A DNA stretch of 64,000 nucleotides from Novosphingobium sp. PC22D (GTDB lineage: Bacteria; Pseudomonadota; Alphaproteobacteria; Sphingomonadales; Sphingomonadaceae). Shown here piece after piece: positions 16,381-27,332 of the stretch. A program made the position numbers and the translations under genes. The notes below the pieces were generated by a model. The model was not told the origin of the DNA and did not search any database. It saw only the letters and a program-made list of their open reading frames with translations. The stretch's first letter is position 1; every line of letters starts with the position of its first letter. The stretch is taken from NCBI RefSeq assembly GCF_002556635.1, contig NZ_MWMO01000009.1:62001-126000 (forward strand). Reading direction: 5' to 3'.

Positions 16381-16447
16381 GGCGGCAAGTGTTATCAGAG
16401 CGCGCGGTGGCGGCAATATCGCTTGGTTGCGCGCCGTGGTGCCCCGT

Positions 16448-17392
16448 CTAGGTCATCTCGGCGACGATACGGCCGATCACGCCGCCACGCGCCAGCCGGT
16501 CGAGTCCTTCCGGTATATCCTCGAAGCCGATCGTGCTTGCCGCGATCTCGAGGTCGCCGCGTGCCATCATCGCGAACACGGCGGCGGTGTCGGCGGGCGT
16601 GCCGCCCCCCGACCCGCGCAGCGTGACGTTGCGGCCGATCAGCACCTGCATATCGATCTCGGCGCGCGCGACGCCTAGCCCCACCTGCACCACGCGGCCG
16701 AAGGGGCGAACCGCGCGGATGGCGGCGGCGGTGGTCGTGCCGAAGCCGGCGAAGTCGACAATGAGATCGGGAGCGAGCGGCGCCAGCCCGTCGGCATCGG
16801 CGACGACGCCGCGCACGCCGAGTGCGCTCGCCGTATCCCAGGCCTCGCGGCGCGGTTCGGCGGCGTGAACCTCGGCGCCGAGCAGCGCGGCGATGCGCGC
16901 GGCGGTCATGCCGAGACCGCCCAGGCCGATGATCCCGACCTTCATCCCCGCCTCGAGCCCGCCGGCATTGACCAGCGCGCTGTGCGAGGTCTGCCCGGCA
17001 TCGGTCGCTGCGGCGCCTTGGGCGAAGCTGACCGTGTCGGGCAGGGGCAGGAGGCATGCGGCGGGCAGGAGCACATGGCTGGCGTAGCCGCCATCCGCGT
17101 CGCGGCCAGGGCAGTAGGCGATCGTTCCGGAGGCGACCACGCGGTCGCCCGGTGCGAAGCGGGTCACGCCCGGCCCCGCCGTCTCGACCACGCCGGCGAT
17201 CTCGTGTCCGAGCACGATCGGCGGTTTCTTGGGCATGTAGGGCGTCAAGGTGCCGTCCATCCGGCCGACGTCCGAATGGCACAGGCCCGAACCGCGCACG
17301 GTGAGTAAAACTTCGCCTTCGCCGGGCGCGGGGGTCTCGCGCTCGATGCGCACGAGCGGCTCGTGCGCGCCGGTGAAAAGCCAGGCCTTCAC
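16448..17392 (-). CDS. zinc-binding alcohol dehydrogenase family (MDR) protein
   Basis: 314-residue medium-chain dehydrogenase. Catalytic zinc ligands are C38 (GSGLCHSDV), H63/E64 (VLGHEIAGVVE) and a distal residue; the NAD(P) Rossmann loop is GIIGLGGLGMTAARI. The usual four-cysteine structural-zinc lobe around residues 90-115 is absent: that stretch reads IAYCPGRDADGGYASH with one Cys. The protein is about 30 residues shorter than standard ADHs, consistent with loss of the lobe. Its start lies 10 bp downstream of the ilvE stop on the same strand, so the two are likely co-transcribed. The substrate is an unknown alcohol or aldehyde. Confidence 0.87.
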   Translation of the reverse strand: MKAWLFTGAHEPLVRIERETPAPGEGEVLLTVRGSGLCHSDVGRMDGTLTPYMPKKPPIVLGHEIAGVVETAGPGVTRFAPGDRVVASGTIAYCPGRDADGGYASHVLLPAACLLPLPDTVSFAQGAAATDAGQTSHSALVNAGGLEAGMKVGIIGLGGLGMTAARIAALLGAEVHAAEPRREAWDTASALGVRGVVADADGLAPLAPDLIVDFAGFGTTTAAAIRAVRPFGRVVQVGLGVARAEIDMQVLIGRNVTLRGSGGGTPADTAAVFAMMARGDLEIAASTIGFEDIPEGLDRLARGGVIGRIVAEMT

Positions 17393-17402
17393 CGCTCCGA
17401 GC

Positions 17403-18503
17403 CTAGGCGAGCTTCGTCACCCATCCGTGCCGGTCTTCCTCCTCGCCGCGCTGGATCGCGACGAGCCGGTTCTTGAGCTTTTGCGTAAGCTGGCCGGGGC
17501 CGCCGGAGCCGATCGTGAAATCGCCCTCGCGGCTCGCGACCTTGCCGACCGGCGTGACCACCGCGGCAGTGCCGCAGGCAAACGTCTCGACGAGGCGGCC
17601 GCTCGCGGCGTCCTCGCGCCACTGGTCGATCGAATAGCGGCCTTCCTGCACCGTCAGGCCCTCTTCGCGGGCCAGCGTGAGCAGGCTGTCGCGCGTGATG
17701 CCGGGCAGGATCGTGCCGGTGAGCGCGGGGGTCAGCAGCGTGCCGTCATCGAACACGAAGTAGAGGTTCATGCCGCCCAGTTCCTCGATCCACTTGCGCT
17801 CGACCGCGTCGAGGAAGACGACCTGGTCGTGCCCGCGCGCGATCGCCTCGCCCTGGGGCACGAGGCTGGCGGCATAGTTGCCGCCGCACTTGGCGGCGCC
17901 GGTGCCGCCGGGCGCGGCGCGGCTGTAGTCGCTCACCCAGATCGAAACGGCCGGGGCGCCGGACTTGAAGTAGTTGCCCGCCGGGCTGGCGATGACGAGA
18001 AACTTGTACTGCTTGGCCGGTCGCACGCCGAGGAACGCCTCGGTGGCGATCATGAAAGGCCGCAGGTAGAGCGAGCCGCCGTCGAGCGTGGGGAACCAGC
18101 CGCGGTCGGCATTGACCAACTGACGGACCGACTCGACGAATACCGCCTCGGGCAGCGCCGGCATCGCCAGCCGCTCGGCCGAGGCATTGAAGCGCGCGGC
18201 GTTGGCCTCGGGACGGAACAGCGCGATGCTGCCGTCGACCTGGCGATAGGCCTTCAGCCCCTCGAAGATTTCCTGCGCGTAGTGCAGCACCGCGGCCGCC
18301 GGATCGAGCGCAATCGGCTGGCGCGGGCCCAATGTCGCGTCGTGCCAGCCGCGCCCCTCGGTCCAGTCGATCGAGACCATGTGGTCGGAGAAATTCGTGC
18401 CGAAGCCGGGGTTGGCAAGCACGGCGGCGCGCGCCGCCTCGTCGGTCGGAGCGGGATGGGCGATACGGGAAAAGGCAAGGTCGGAATCGGCGATCGTCGC
18501 CAT
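17403..18503 (-). CDS. ilvE: branched-chain amino acid aminotransferase
   Basis: 366-residue class IV PLP aminotransferase of the long (BCAT group II) type, catalysing the last step of Leu, Ile and Val synthesis and the first step of their breakdown using glutamate/2-oxoglutarate. PLP lysine K205 sits in GGTGAAKCGGNYAAS; other family segments are YAQEIFEGLKAY, LYLRPFMIATEA and EELGGMNLYFV. The start is supported by an aagga element before ATG 18503. Upstream there is an AT-rich segment with ACACAAA/TTTGTGT repeats and, farther up, an 18-codon ORF with a strong hairpin (separate entries). The MDR dehydrogenase follows after 10 bp. Confidence 0.95.
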   Translation of the reverse strand: MATIADSDLAFSRIAHPAPTDEAARAAVLANPGFGTNFSDHMVSIDWTEGRGWHDATLGPRQPIALDPAAAVLHYAQEIFEGLKAYRQVDGSIALFRPEANAARFNASAERLAMPALPEAVFVESVRQLVNADRGWFPTLDGGSLYLRPFMIATEAFLGVRPAKQYKFLVIASPAGNYFKSGAPAVSIWVSDYSRAAPGGTGAAKCGGNYAASLVPQGEAIARGHDQVVFLDAVERKWIEELGGMNLYFVFDDGTLLTPALTGTILPGITRDSLLTLAREEGLTVQEGRYSIDQWREDAASGRLVETFACGTAAVVTPVGKVASREGDFTIGSGGPGQLTQKLKNRLVAIQRGEEEDRHGWVTKLA

Positions 18504-18549
18504 CGGGAAGTCCTTGATGCTGATACCGCGCTCGCGGTGAACAAAAATT

Positions 18550-18596
18550 ACACAAAACGCAAGCGTAATGACATATTTGTGCGAAGCGATTTGTGT
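18550..18596 (-). promoter_or_regulatory. AT-rich ilvE upstream region with inverted ACACAAA/TTTGTGT repeat
   Basis: acacaaa at 18550-18556 is the reverse complement of tttgtgt at 18590-18596, with another tttgtg copy near 18576-18581. The segment is markedly more AT-rich than its surroundings and lies 50-90 bp before ilvE, a plausible Lrp-like or other operator and promoter zone. No clean -35/-10 pair could be assigned. Confidence 0.35.
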
Positions 18597-18663
18597 AGCA
18601 AGCCCGCGTCATCGAGGCAAACGTGTCTTGGCGGCGGAGCGGCGCGCGTCGCGTGATAAATGA

Positions 18664-18698
18664 GAAGGGCCGCACCGGTCAGTCCGGTACGGCCCTTC
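18664..18698. terminator. strong hairpin downstream of the 18-codon ORF
   Basis: gaagggccg-c-accgg pairs with ccggt-a-cggcccttc: 14 base pairs with one mismatch and a 5-base loop. There is no T-run on the minus strand (it continues TCATTTAT), so it is a terminator-like or attenuator stem rather than a textbook terminator. Confidence 0.5.
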
Positions 18699-18752
18699 GC
18701 ATGGTCAGCGGCCGGAAGTGCCGCCAGCGAAACCTTTATCGCGTACTGTTCT

Positions 18753-18809
18753 TCAGCGATAATGCCTCGCGACGGATTTTGCCGACCTCTCTGCTGAACC
18801 ATGAGACAT
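18753..18809 (-). CDS. 18-residue small ORF with perfect Shine-Dalgarno, possible leader peptide
   Basis: ATG 18809 to TGA 18753 encodes MSHGSAERSAKSVARHYR, basic and Ser-rich. It is preceded seven bases upstream by AGGAGG within AGGAGGTGATCC, a 12-base perfect complement of the 16S rRNA 3' end, far stronger than any other ribosome binding site in the window. A stable hairpin lies 55 nt downstream, then ilvE 250 nt away. The peptide has no run of Leu, Ile or Val, so it is not a classical branched-chain attenuator leader. It could be an independent small protein or a translation-coupled leader. Confidence 0.5.
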   Translation of the reverse strand: MSHGSAERSAKSVARHYR

Positions 18810-18873
18810 CGGATCACCTCCTTTCGCGCTGTTGAGCCAAGGTTGACCGCATTGCGGCCGGGGCGGGCGGGCG

Positions 18874-18897
18874 CCTATCCGGGGCGTTCCGGATAGG
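18874..18897. other. hairpin upstream of the small ORF
   Basis: cctatccg/cggatagg, an 8-bp perfect stem with an 8-base loop, 65 bp upstream of the small-ORF start on the minus strand. It would lie in the 5' part of the leader transcript if transcription starts further upstream. Confidence 0.4.
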
Positions 18898-19110
18898 ACC
18901 GTCTGCCTTGCGTAATTTCTGCGGTATTCCGCGCCGCACAACAAGTCTTGCAATGATTTTTTTTGGCGTCAGTATCGATCTTCGTGCCCTAAGCTGTGGA
19001 AAGTCGGTCCAAGTCCCGACGCGTGCTTCGGGAGCACTTGGCGCGTCCCGGACATGCCGCGAACTGCCCGATTGCGCCGTCATTTCGCAGCGCGCGGTCT
19101 TTGGCGAATC

Positions 19111-20373
19111 TCACTCGGCGGGAACGGCACTTGGCTCGGGCGAGGCGTCCCTCGGTCCGAGCCGGATCGCCGGAACCCAGGCGAGCGCGAGCATCCCGAG
19201 ACCGGCGAAGGTCCAGAAGATGCCGCGATAGCTGCCGGTCAGGTCGAAGATCAGGCCGAACAGCGGCGGCGTCGCCAGCAAGGCGATCAAGATCGTGCCG
19301 GAGAGCAGGCCCATCGCCCGTCCGACCCCGCGCGCACCGAACACGCGCGGCGCTATGTAGCTCTCGATGGGAACCATGAGCCCGCCGAACAGGCCCATCA
19401 AGCCGACGCCCAGCGCGATCACGGGGTAGCCGCCCGAGGCCTGGGTGAGACAGGCCATGCCCGCGGCGAAGCCGGTCAGCGAGACCAGCATGATCAGCCG
19501 CGGTCCCAGTTTGTCGCAAATCGCGGCGAAGACGAACTTGGCGATGAAGCCGCAGCCGGCGAAGACCGAGACGAGCGTCGCGGCGCGGCTCTCGTCGATG
19601 CCGTTGTCGATGGCGAGCGGCGCAAGATTGGTGATCATGCCCTTGAGCCCCGAGGTGACGATGGCGACGGTTGCGGCGATCAGCCAGAAGGTCGGATCGG
19701 TGAGGATCGCGCGCGCCGAAAGTCCTGCCGCGCCCGTGCTCGACGTCGTATCCGCGGGCGCGGTGTCCGCACCGTCGGGGAAGAGGCCGCGTTGCTCGGG
19801 AGTGTCGATGACCAGGAGCGCGGCGGGAATCGTCCAGACCGCGAGCACCACCGCCAGCAGCCGCAGCGCCTCGCGCCACTCGTGCGTGTCGAGCAGCGCC
19901 TGAATGACATTGGGAAACAGCAGGCCGCCCGCCGCGATACCGGCAATCGCGAGCCCGATCGCGCGGCCGCGCTGGGCCACGAACCAGCGTGACAGGAGCA
20001 CCGTGATCGCGACCGGTCCGATCAGGACGTTGGCGGGCGCGATGAACACTCCGAAGATGATCAGGATCTGCGTGAAGGAGGTCGCCATCGATATCGCCGC
20101 GTAGCCGAAAGCCAGCAGGACGCCGCCGACAACCATCAGCCGCCGGACCGAGACGCGGTCCATAAGCGTGCCGAGCAGCGGGGCGAGGATGGCGCAAGTG
20201 CCCGACAGCACCGTCATCGTCAGCATGAGCACGGTGCGGCTTGGCTGGAATTCGCGGGCGAGCGGCACGGCGACCACCGAGTAGGTTGATGCGATCATGC
20301 CCGAGGCCGCGAGCAGCAGCGCGCAGGCGAGCACTTGCCGCCATCCCGTCGCGAACGATCTGATATTGCCCAT
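19111..20373 (-). CDS. MFS transporter (monocarboxylate/oxalate-formate-antiporter-like)
   Basis: 420-residue inner-membrane major-facilitator protein with 12 predicted hydrophobic helices in two sixes joined by a loop around TPEQRGLFPDGADTAP. The first half has the family loop GTLMDRVSVRRLM between helices 2 and 3, and FAGCGFIAKFVFAAICDKLG repeats the pattern in the second half. Start set at ATG 20373 (MGNIRSF), preceded by gggaga; the 29-residue upstream extension lacks any conserved feature. The gene stands alone between the ilvE leader and a response regulator transcribed divergently. Substrate unknown, probably an organic anion. Confidence 0.87.
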   Translation of the reverse strand: MGNIRSFATGWRQVLACALLLAASGMIASTYSVVAVPLAREFQPSRTVLMLTMTVLSGTCAILAPLLGTLMDRVSVRRLMVVGGVLLAFGYAAISMATSFTQILIIFGVFIAPANVLIGPVAITVLLSRWFVAQRGRAIGLAIAGIAAGGLLFPNVIQALLDTHEWREALRLLAVVLAVWTIPAALLVIDTPEQRGLFPDGADTAPADTTSSTGAAGLSARAILTDPTFWLIAATVAIVTSGLKGMITNLAPLAIDNGIDESRAATLVSVFAGCGFIAKFVFAAICDKLGPRLIMLVSLTGFAAGMACLTQASGGYPVIALGVGLMGLFGGLMVPIESYIAPRVFGARGVGRAMGLLSGTILIALLATPPLFGLIFDLTGSYRGIFWTFAGLGMLALAWVPAIRLGPRDASPEPSAVPAE

Positions 20374-20549
20374 AGGTCCGTCTCCCGCCGGAAGTGCTTT
20401 TGTGTGCAACCTACCCGAATGCCCGGGAGTTGAAAGGGCGCTGCCTTCGCGCGATCTCACGCGATATCAGAAACGTGGCGGCGGCGCCTCGAATGGAATA
20501 TTATGGGACAACCTATCGTTGTTTAGAGTCTCTTCAAGCGCCGTTGGCC

Positions 20550-20555
20550 TATAAT
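20550..20555 (+). promoter_or_regulatory. candidate -10 element of the response regulator gene
   Basis: Perfect TATAAT 45 bp before the GTG start. No good -35 hexamer is found 16-18 bp upstream, so either an activator or an alternative -35 is needed. Confidence 0.35.
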
Positions 20556-20600
20556 GAAGTCCCGGAATAATGAGAATAATGAACCAAGGGGGATGAAGCA

Positions 20601-21221
20601 GTGACCAGCGTAGTTATAGCAGACGACCATGCCTTTTTCCGCAGCGGCCTTGAATCGGCTTTGTGCTCGGCGGGTTACGATGTCGTCGCCTCCGTCTCGG
20701 ATGGCGAGGGCGCGCTCGATGCCGTCGCACGGACCTCGCCCGATGTCGTGATCCTCGACGTGCGCATGCCGGGCATGGACGGCATCAGCACGCTCGAAAA
20801 GCTGCGCAGACAAGGCTGCAAGGGCGAAGTGATCATGCTCGCCGCCGAGTTCGAGGATCATGCGCTGATGGGCGCGATCCGTGCCGGCGCGAATGCCATC
20901 GTCAACAAGAACGGCGCGGAAAACCGCCTGTTCGACGCGCTCACCGCGGTGCGCAAGGGCGGGCGCTTCATCGATTCCGACTATCTCGAGCGCTTCATCG
21001 AGATTTCGAAGAACGAGTCGATGCCGGCGGGCGGCCCGAAGATGAGCGAACGCGAACGCTTCATTGCCGACAACGTCGCGCAAGGGTTCCGCAATCGCGA
21101 GATCGCCGAGAAGCTCGGCGTGAGCGAAGCGCTGGTGAAGCTCTATCTGCACCGGCTGTACACCCGGCTCGGCATCAAGAACCGCACCGAACTGGCGATC
21201 ATGATGCGTGAATTGGCATGA
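20601..21221 (+). CDS. NarL/FixJ-family response regulator (REC plus LuxR-type HTH)
   Basis: 206-residue two-component transcription regulator. Receiver: acidic pair D8/D9, phosphoacceptor D53 (ILDVRMPGMDG) and K103 (VNKNG). The conserved Thr/Ser switch position, normally in an L-T-A context, reads LAA, so it is Ala. C-terminal LuxR-type HTH: SERERFIADNVAQGFRNREI and KLYLHRLYTRLGIKNRTEL. Start is GTG 20601, eight bases after aaggggga; the nearby ATG 20593 runs into an immediate stop. No sensor kinase is adjacent, so it is an orphan regulator here. Confidence 0.92.
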   Translation: MTSVVIADDHAFFRSGLESALCSAGYDVVASVSDGEGALDAVARTSPDVVILDVRMPGMDGISTLEKLRRQGCKGEVIMLAAEFEDHALMGAIRAGANAIVNKNGAENRLFDALTAVRKGGRFIDSDYLERFIEISKNESMPAGGPKMSERERFIADNVAQGFRNREIAEKLGVSEALVKLYLHRLYTRLGIKNRTELAIMMRELA

Positions 21222-21277
21222 TGCGTGACATGACATCTGCGTAAGATGGTTTAACCCGCCAACTGCGGGACGGCTCG

Positions 21278-21724
21278 TCAGCTCACGAAGACGCGTTCGG
21301 TCCGCAGGCGGGTCAGCTTCGACGAGCGCAACCGCCATCCGCAATCGAGCCGCACGTAGGTTTCGTGATAGTGCCCCCAACCGTGGATCTGGCTGCAGCC
21401 CGGCTGGAGCAGGTCGTCCGCGCCCTTGTATAGCCGATCCTCCATCGCCCAGATCACCCGCGCCTCGACGTCGGAGACGAAGTCGATGATCGGCGTGTGT
21501 CCGTGGTGGATCGAAACGCAATCGGCCATCTGCCTCGCCACCCATGGGATCATCACGTCGCGCGGGGCGACCGCGGCCTCGAGCCCGGCGACTTCGAGCC
21601 GTCCCTCGGGCGCCCAGACCTCGCGGGCCCAATAATCCCAGTCCTTGTTGTCGAGGCCGTAGAAATAGCGGGCCTTGACTTGCTTGATCGCCTCGATCGC
21701 GGCGAGCCGTTCGATGTCGTCCAT
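21278..21724 (-). CDS. SnoaL-like / NTF2-fold protein
   Basis: 148-residue cone-shaped alpha+beta protein of the SnoaL_4 type, a family of small cyclases, dehydratases and ring-hydroxylating-dioxygenase beta-subunit relatives. Typical features are the N-terminal helix IEAIKQVKARYFYGLDNKDW, the His pair in SIHHGHTPIIDF and the HGWGHYHETYVRLDCGWRL strand. No signal peptide. It is divergent from a small membrane protein gene; a 15-bp palindrome lies between them. The substrate cannot be assigned, but such proteins often sit in aromatic or steroid degradation loci. Confidence 0.82.
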   Translation of the reverse strand: MDDIERLAAIEAIKQVKARYFYGLDNKDWDYWAREVWAPEGRLEVAGLEAAVAPRDVMIPWVARQMADCVSIHHGHTPIIDFVSDVEARVIWAMEDRLYKGADDLLQPGCSQIHGWGHYHETYVRLDCGWRLRSSKLTRLRTERVFVS

Positions 21725-21821
21725 GGTTCAGGCCTCAAACTTCGATCCGGAGAGGGGAACCCCTCCGGCCTGCGCCGTAGCGCGTCAGACGAACCGGCGC
21801 GCGGGGCATTGCAAATTATTC

Positions 21822-21836
21822 ATGCAAATTTTGCAT
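21822..21836. promoter_or_regulatory. 15-bp palindrome atgcaaa-t-tttgcat in a divergent promoter region
   Basis: Perfect seven-base arms around one central base, in an AT-rich patch between the SnoaL-like gene and the divergent small membrane protein gene. A further attgcaaat half-site precedes it at about 21808-21816. The size and symmetry fit a dimeric repressor site. Confidence 0.4.
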
Positions 21837-21880
21837 AAAAAGCACTGGCCCTGTGCGACGGACCGTTCTAATGGCGCGGC

Positions 21881-22279
21881 ATGTCACACAACTCGCCACG
21901 CAGCAACAAGCCGGGCCGCTCGTTCACCTCGCTCAAGATCGGAGTGCTCGGGGTCGTCTGGATCTGCTTCCTCGTTTTCGCGTTCGTCGGGCTCTTCATC
22001 TCGGGCGGGATCACGATCGACCAGAATGCCCCGCAGGCCTCGCGCAACCAGCATGATGACTTCGCGGCCGGCTCGCTCGGCACCGAGCGCCGCGCCCGGC
22101 TCATCGCGGCGACCAAGCTCTACGTCGAGCAGCACCAGGATGCGCCCGCCGCGATGGCCGAGGGCAAGGAACTGGCCCCGCCCGAGTTTCTCAACGAGGA
22201 ACTCGCCCGGCACAAGCAGCGCTTCCGCGTCCGCAAGGTCGACGGCCTCGACGCCGACATCTACGAAGTCGCGGGCTGA
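21881..22279 (+). CDS. small single-pass membrane protein, function unknown
   Basis: 132 residues: a basic cytoplasmic N-terminus, one hydrophobic segment at about residues 18-43 (IGVLGVVWICFLVFAFVGLF region), and a charged extramembrane domain rich in Glu and Arg ending VRKVDGLDADIYEVAG. No family was recognised. It is the last gene before the str operon and is followed by nearly 500 bp without genes, so it is probably a separate transcript. Confidence 0.65.
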   Translation: MSHNSPRSNKPGRSFTSLKIGVLGVVWICFLVFAFVGLFISGGITIDQNAPQASRNQHDDFAAGSLGTERRARLIAATKLYVEQHQDAPAAMAEGKELAPPEFLNEELARHKQRFRVRKVDGLDADIYEVAG

Positions 22280-22773
22280 ACCGGCTCTCGTCCGAATGGA
22301 CCATCCGTTGGCTGGCGGGCCCGGGGCTGCTCTGATCCGTACCGTGCTTGACCGCCGCGGCGAATCCCGCTAACGGCGCGCATCCTTGGCGGGAATGCCC
22401 CGCCTGGAAGACATAGAGCTGAACATTGCCGCTGTGCGAGCGGGCTTCTGGCCAGGTCATGGCGAAGTCCGGTGACGGGAGGGTTCCTCCGGCGTCCAGC
22501 GGCAAAGTAATCCGGCGTTTTGGCCGGGTGGAGTGTTTTCGGCTCACGGTTGCGGTGGCGTGTCGCCCGCAGGCCGGCCTTTCCGGGCGCGTTCCGGGGC
22601 AGGGTCGGCGCAAGGCGCGCGGCAGATCGCATTCGTGAACCTTCGACAATCCGCCCATCCTCGCGCGCCGGCCTGTTGGACCGGGGTGCGACGGGTCCGT
22701 TCCGCCTCGGGTCACCGAGTAATACTGGGGGCGGAGCGGTTCCATCGCACTCCACATCGAAAGAAGAGTATAG
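22280..22773. other. 494-bp non-coding region upstream of the str operon
   Basis: No convincing gene on either strand. It includes a hairpin ggcggg-aatg-ccccgcc near 22390-22407 and a weak promoter-like TTGACC (22348-22353) with TAACGG 17 bp downstream. The main str promoter could not be located by eye; the transcript leader may be long. Confidence 0.4.
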
Positions 22774-23145
22774 ATGCCCACTATCAACCAGCTGGTCCGC
22801 AAGGGCCGCGAGCCGCAGAAGGCCAAGAGCAAGGTCCCGGCGATGGAGCAGAACCCGCAGAAGCGCGGCGTCTGCACCCGCGTCTACACCACGACCCCGA
22901 AGAAGCCGAACTCGGCGCTTCGCAAGGTTGCCAAGGTGCGTCTGACCAACAGCCGCGAGGTCATCTCCTACATCCCGGGCGAAGGCCACAACCTGCAGGA
23001 GCACTCGGTGGTCCTGATCCGCGGCGGCCGCGTCCGCGACCTTCCCGGCGTGCGCTATCACATCCTGCGCGGCGTGCTCGACACGCAGGGCGTCAAGGAC
23101 CGCAAGCAGTCGCGCTCGAAGTACGGCGCCAAGCGTCCGAAGTGA
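22774..23145 (+). CDS. rpsL: 30S ribosomal protein S12
   Basis: 123-residue S12, decoding-centre protein and first gene of the str operon (S12-S7-EF-G-EF-Tu). The family core [16 protein letters not shown] is intact, with K43 as in drug-sensitive bacteria. At residue 88 the conserved [13 protein letters not shown] reads [13 protein letters not shown], so Lys is Arg; the same exchange gives streptomycin resistance in other bacteria. Everything else matches the usual protein. A perfect 7-bp hairpin starts right after the stop codon. Confidence 0.99.
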   Translation: MPTINQLVRKGREPQKAKSKVPAMEQNPQKRGVCTRVYTTTPKKPNSALRKVAKVRLTNSREVISYIPGEGHNLQEHSVVLIRGGRVRDLPGVRYHILRGVLDTQGVKDRKQSRSKYGAKRPK

Positions 23146-23163
23146 CCCGGTCGAGGGACCGGG
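23146..23163 (+). promoter_or_regulatory. hairpin immediately after rpsL stop, in the S12-S7 spacer
   Basis: cccggtc-GAGG-gaccggg, a perfect 7-bp stem that begins at the base after the rpsL stop. A second stem (atccc...gggat) follows near 23242-23262 before rpsG. In E. coli the corresponding S12-S7 spacer is the S7 repressor site; whether these stems serve that role here is inference. Confidence 0.4.
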
Positions 23164-23307
23164 CGTCCGGCGCGAGCCGCGGGCCGCTCTCCCTCTTGCA
23201 CAAGGTCTGTTGAAACAAGCCGAGCGGCCTGGAGGCCACCGATCCCCGCCATCGCAGGGATGACTTGAGAAACCTCCGCAACGCTCCGGACATTTGGAGT
23301 TTTTGAA

Positions 23308-23778
23308 ATGTCACGTCGTCGTCGTCCCGAGAAGCGGGAAATCCTGCCCGACCCGAAGTTCGGTGATCAGGTCCTGTCGAAGTTCATGAACAACCTCATG
23401 TACGACGGCAAGAAGTCCGCCGCAGAGAGCATCGTCTACGGTGCGCTCGACACCATGGAGGCCCGCGCCAAGGCCGATCCGGTCCAGCTCTTCCACGATG
23501 CGCTGAACAACGTGAAGCCGCAGATCGAGGTCCGCAGCCGCCGTGTCGGCGGCGCGACCTACCAGGTCCCCGTCGAGGTCCGCCCCGAGCGCGCCCAGGC
23601 GCTCGCGATCCGCTGGCTCATCACCGCCGCGCGCAACCGTCCCGAGACGACCATGTCGGCGCGTCTGTCGGGCGAACTGCTCGACGCCGCGAACAACCGT
23701 GGCAACGCGGTGAAGAAGCGCGAGGACACGCACCGCATGGCCGACGCCAACCGCGCGTTCAGCCACTACCGCTGGTAA
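23308..23778 (+). CDS. rpsG: 30S ribosomal protein S7
   Basis: 156-residue S7, primary 16S rRNA binder that organises the 30S head and, in enterobacteria, represses its own operon. Typical [20 protein letters not shown] start and the long basic helices around [14 protein letters not shown]. Length is exactly that of the short alphaproteobacterial form. It is separated from rpsL by 162 bp with hairpins and from fusA by 100 bp containing another 7-bp stem. Confidence 0.99.
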   Translation: MSRRRRPEKREILPDPKFGDQVLSKFMNNLMYDGKKSAAESIVYGALDTMEARAKADPVQLFHDALNNVKPQIEVRSRRVGGATYQVPVEVRPERAQALAIRWLITAARNRPETTMSARLSGELLDAANNRGNAVKKREDTHRMADANRAFSHYRW

Positions 23779-23826
23779 ACAGCGCCCGGGTCGTCACACC
23801 GGAGTCACACTTTTAATCGAGGGGGC

Positions 23827-23852
23827 GGGAACCTATTTAACGAGCGGTTCCC
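23827..23852 (+). other. hairpin in the rpsG-fusA spacer
   Basis: gggaacc at 23827-23833 pairs perfectly with ggttccc at 23846-23852 across a 12-base AT-rich loop, ending 26 bp before the fusA start. It may tune fusA translation or be an mRNA processing site. Confidence 0.35.
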
Positions 23853-23878
23853 ACTCCCGAAAATCCAAGGAAGCTATC

Positions 23879-25972
<2,094 letters not shown>

Positions 25973-26065
25973 TCGGCGCAATAGGTCTAGGGGCGGCGCT
26001 CGATTCTGCGGGTGCCGCTTCGAATTCCCGTATTATCAATCTTAGAAGAAAAGAAGGTTTGTAGA

Positions 26066-27256
<1,191 letters not shown>

Positions 27257-27285
27257 GCTTCAAAGCTCTACTTCTGAACGAATTG

Positions 27286-27316
27286 GCCCGGCCTCCTTGC
27301 GGAGGCCGGGCTTTTT
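27286..27316 (+). terminator. Rho-independent terminator of the str operon
   Basis: 11-bp perfect stem gcccggcctcc/ggaggccgggc with tetraloop ttgc, followed by five T. The HNH nuclease gene starts 17 bp after the T-run. Confidence 0.92.
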
Positions 27317-27332
27317 CGTCGAAGGGAAGGCC

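Larger units (their letters stand above)
18504..19110. other. 607-bp region with ilvE leader elements
   Basis: No ordinary-length gene. From right to left (minus strand) it contains a hairpin at 18874-18897, a perfect Shine-Dalgarno and an 18-codon ORF (18753-18809), a strong 14-bp stem at 18664-18698 and the AT-rich ilvE promoter segment at 18541-18600. It separates ilvE from the MFS gene, which ends at 19111 on the same strand. Confidence 0.6.

Noticed and set aside
18809..18825. Plus-strand identity to the 16S rRNA 3' end (ggatcacctcctttc)
   Set aside because: A 15-base match is fully explained by a perfect Shine-Dalgarno on the minus strand; no other rRNA sequence is near.
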